Shown in pieces: positions 32,524 to 35,249 of a stretch of 35,249 nucleotides of DNA. The stretch is from Caldithrix sp. (GTDB lineage Bacteria; KSB1; UBA2214; DYKH01). The notes under the pieces were generated by a model. It worked only from the letters and a program-made list of their open reading frames with translations. It did no database searches and had not been told where the DNA came from. The stretch lies in NCBI GenBank assembly GCA_020722685.1, contig DYKH01000051.1:1-35249 (forward strand), written 5' to 3'. The first letter of the stretch is position 1, and the number at the start of each line of letters is the position of its first letter. A program made the position numbers and the translations under genes.

Positions 32524-33723
32524 ATGAAAAAACTATTTCTAAGCATTTTGGCAATTACTCTGAATGTTGCCGCAACCGCTAAGGAAGGGGCAAAATCCAT
32601 TGTAATCTCAAACCTTGACAGCTCGTCACGGTTGGACATTCCGGTGGAGTGGTCGCCGGGCGCTTTGACGGCAAACAATCGACTTTGGCAAGCTGAGGTG
32701 GATGGCAAACAGGCGACACGCTTCCTACTGCAAAGCGCTCCGGCTCTTTTTGGCTCATCGAATGGGATTGAAATGAAGCGAACGTATTGTGCCGTGTTGC
32801 CCAAAGGCGCCGGCGAGGGAAGGCGGGAGCTAAAAGCCACCGCGAATGCGAACGTGTCCTTCAAATTCGTGGAGATGGAAGGGGAGAGGCTAAAATTGCT
32901 GCAAGATGATCTTCCGGTGCTGGTGTACAATTATGGGATGCAATTGGCGGCCGGGGCGCCGGCCGAAAAGCGGCGCTCGTCGTACGTGCATCCGGTCTAC
33001 GACATGCTGGGCCAAGAGATCACCGATGACTTTCCCAGGGATCATTATCATCATCGTGGACTGTCGTGGATGTGGCCGCGCATGACCATCGCCGGCCGCC
33101 AATACAGCTTGTGGGACATGACAGGGATCTGGCAACGTTTTGATAGGTGGCTGGGACAGGAAGTCGGTCCAGTTTGCGCCACTTTGGGCGTGAAAAACTC
33201 CTGGCACTTAGCCGATAGAAAGGTAGCAGATGAGTGGGTTTGGCTGCGCGTCTTCCGCGCCGGCGAGCTGGGTCGCGCCATCGACATAGTGGTCACGATA
33301 AAGGCTCTCGAAGCCATCCAGCTTTTGGGAGCGGAACGAAAAGGATATGGTGGAGTGGTTTTTCGTTTGGCGCCGCGCGATTCCGCCATCATCACCACTC
33401 CTGACAGCGTTCTAACCCGCGACAGCGATCATCTTGCTATTCCCTGGGCAGATCAATCCGCCATTTTTGCCCACAGCGGGCAGTTCACCGGAGTGGCCAT
33501 TTTTCAGCACGCCGACAATCCCGCCTTTCCCAGCGAATGGTGCTTGCGGCATTACGGATTCCTTGGGGTTTCCTGGCCGGGCTTGACGCCGGTGGTTCTG
33601 CAGTTAGGTGTGCCGGTGACGCTGCGCTATCGCATCTGGCTGCATCACGGAAATGCACAAGCGGGCGGAGTAGAAGATGCATACAGGGTCTTTGCCAGTC
33701 CGCCAATCGCAACGTTGGAATAA
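32524..33723 (+). CDS. Exported DUF6807 (PmoA-family) protein
   Basis: A 399-residue exported protein. Signal peptide at residues 1-19 (KKLFLSILAITLNVAATA). The body matches the DUF6807/PmoA family: RSSYVHPVYDMLGQEITDDFPRDHYHHRGLSWMW (about residues 155-188), VKNSWHLADRKVADEWVWLRV, and a late FTGVAIFQHADNPAFPSEWCLRHYGFLGVSWPG. Despite the historical name, these proteins are not methane monooxygenase subunits; they are common in carbohydrate-degrading bacteria and are suspected glycoside-processing proteins. His-rich DHYHHRG could bind a metal (inference). GGAAAG precedes ATG 32524. Together with the DUF1080, GH5 and esterase genes it suggests a saccharolytic life style. Confidence 0.8.
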   Translation: MKKLFLSILAITLNVAATAKEGAKSIVISNLDSSSRLDIPVEWSPGALTANNRLWQAEVDGKQATRFLLQSAPALFGSSNGIEMKRTYCAVLPKGAGEGRRELKATANANVSFKFVEMEGERLKLLQDDLPVLVYNYGMQLAAGAPAEKRRSSYVHPVYDMLGQEITDDFPRDHYHHRGLSWMWPRMTIAGRQYSLWDMTGIWQRFDRWLGQEVGPVCATLGVKNSWHLADRKVADEWVWLRVFRAGELGRAIDIVVTIKALEAIQLLGAERKGYGGVVFRLAPRDSAIITTPDSVLTRDSDHLAIPWADQSAIFAHSGQFTGVAIFQHADNPAFPSEWCLRHYGFLGVSWPGLTPVVLQLGVPVTLRYRIWLHHGNAQAGGVEDAYRVFASPPIATLE

Positions 33724-33742
33724 CAAACGAAAAAGCGGGCAT

Positions 33743-33775
33743 GGAGGAATGGAGTGATAGAGTGCTGGAACGTTG
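33743..33775. repeat. Possible degenerate word repeat (ATGGAGTGATAG)
   Basis: GGAGGAATGGAGTGATAGAGTGCTGGAACG shows loose TGGAGTGA / TAGAGTGC / TGGAACG words after the DUF6807 gene. Short and imperfect, so only a tentative member of the word-repeat group. Confidence 0.4.
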
Positions 33776-33897
33776 AGGAAGGGGTGAGTATCACATTGGA
33801 GTTGCGGAGCGCCCAAGAAGTGGTGACTGGCTGGCATGGCTACCGGGAAAGCGAATAAAGCGATGCCAAGGCCAACGAATCAGAATGAGGAGCAACG

Positions 33898-34305
33898 ATG
33901 AAAGACCATCTGCCATCACTCCTATCGCCACAGCGAACGAAAACCGTCCTGGTTTTGCTGGTGCTGACTCCTCTTGGGTTCTATAGCAAGTTCTATCAAG
34001 GACCGGGGAAAGAGTGGGCGCACAGCTACGCCGGTGACATATTGTATCCGATGTTTTGGTTTTTCGTGCTGGCCTTTTTCTGGCCCAAGCTTTCACCCTA
34101 CACGAACGCCGTCATCATATTTCTGGTCACCACCGCCATTGAATTCAGCCAGCTTTTGTCTTATCCCTTTCTTGAGTGCATCCGCAGGAGCTTTCTCGGT
34201 CGCACCTTAATCGGCACCGGCTTTGTCGTGGCAGATATCTTTTACTATCTTATCGGATGTCTTTTCGCAGTGCTACTTCACGCTCGGCTGCTACGAGACC
34301 GTTGA
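33898..34305 (+). CDS. DUF2809 integral membrane protein
   Basis: A 135-residue membrane protein with four hydrophobic segments at about 17-32, 52-70, 78-95 and 106-128. The motif GFYSKFYQGPGKEWAHSYAGDILYPMFWFF (about 27-56), especially the GD in YAGDILY, and the later TTAIEFSQLL with LGRTLIGTGFVVADIFYYLIG match DUF2809, a VanZ-like family of small membrane proteins with no assigned function. GAGGAGCAACG stands before ATG 33898. Transcribed in the same direction as its neighbours, but separated from them by about 175 and 310 nt, so probably its own unit. Confidence 0.85.
   Translation: MKDHLPSLLSPQRTKTVLVLLVLTPLGFYSKFYQGPGKEWAHSYAGDILYPMFWFFVLAFFWPKLSPYTNAVIIFLVTTAIEFSQLLSYPFLECIRRSFLGRTLIGTGFVVADIFYYLIGCLFAVLLHARLLRDR

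Positions 34306-35249
<944 letters not shown>

Overview
The window looks like chromosomal DNA of a Gram-negative bacterium. The evidence is an Mla-type (MlaE/MlaF/MlaD) retrograde phospholipid transport operon, an O-antigen-ligase-like protein, a Wzx-like flippase and exported hydrolases. The gene set (two DUF1080 proteins, a DUF6807/PmoA-type protein, DUF3943, a four-helix-bundle S23 protein, mycobacterial-type RpiB, PAICS-like PurC) and the many word-based intergenic repeats suggest an uncultured FCB-type lineage such as KSB1/Calditrichota. That placement is inference only. No rRNA, tRNA, phage, insertion sequence or CRISPR array was recognised.

Layout. Positions 1-4290 (minus strand) read tetR -> DUF3943 -> mlaE -> mlaF -> mlaD, with two overlapping palindromes just upstream of tetR that look like its operator. 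Positions 4291-5047 are non-coding. Positions 5048-11690 (plus) hold a secreted GH5 glycosidase, then a tightly overlapped xdhA-xdhB-membrane protein trio (4-bp overlaps), then an exported DUF1080 protein closed by a good terminator. Positions 11930-13950 carry a translationally coupled O-antigen ligase/SDR pair. Positions 14053-20020 carry an NTF2-like gene broken by an in-frame TAG, rpiB, purC, a nucleotidyltransferase without a convincing start, an ABC-F ATPase and a DUF1841-like/winged-helix protein. Positions 20060-24803 carry a secreted amidase, an alpha/beta esterase and a tandem DUF1080 protein. Positions 24804-32444 form a surface-glycan cluster (GT4, flippase, AsnB-like amidotransferase, methyltransferase, GT39-like membrane transferase). 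The GT4 and flippase genes are separated by an S23-type four-helix-bundle gene flanked by its own inverted word repeats. Positions 32524-35249 hold a DUF6807 protein, a DUF2809 membrane protein and the start of a tyrosine phenol-lyase.

The most unusual content is between the genes. At least eight short-word repeat arrays (7-10 nt words, each a different word) occur, several arranged as long inverted repeats and several placed directly against a stop codon. One lies in frame inside a GT39-like gene. Two further elements, near 18.7 kb and 23.5 kb, have unrelated stem sequences but the same predicted four-way-junction plan (GGAGA - hairpin - middle stem - hairpin - TCTCC). These repeats, the repeat-flanked four-helix-bundle unit, the DUF3943 gene inside an Mla operon and the membrane protein coupled to xanthine dehydrogenase are the items I would look at first.
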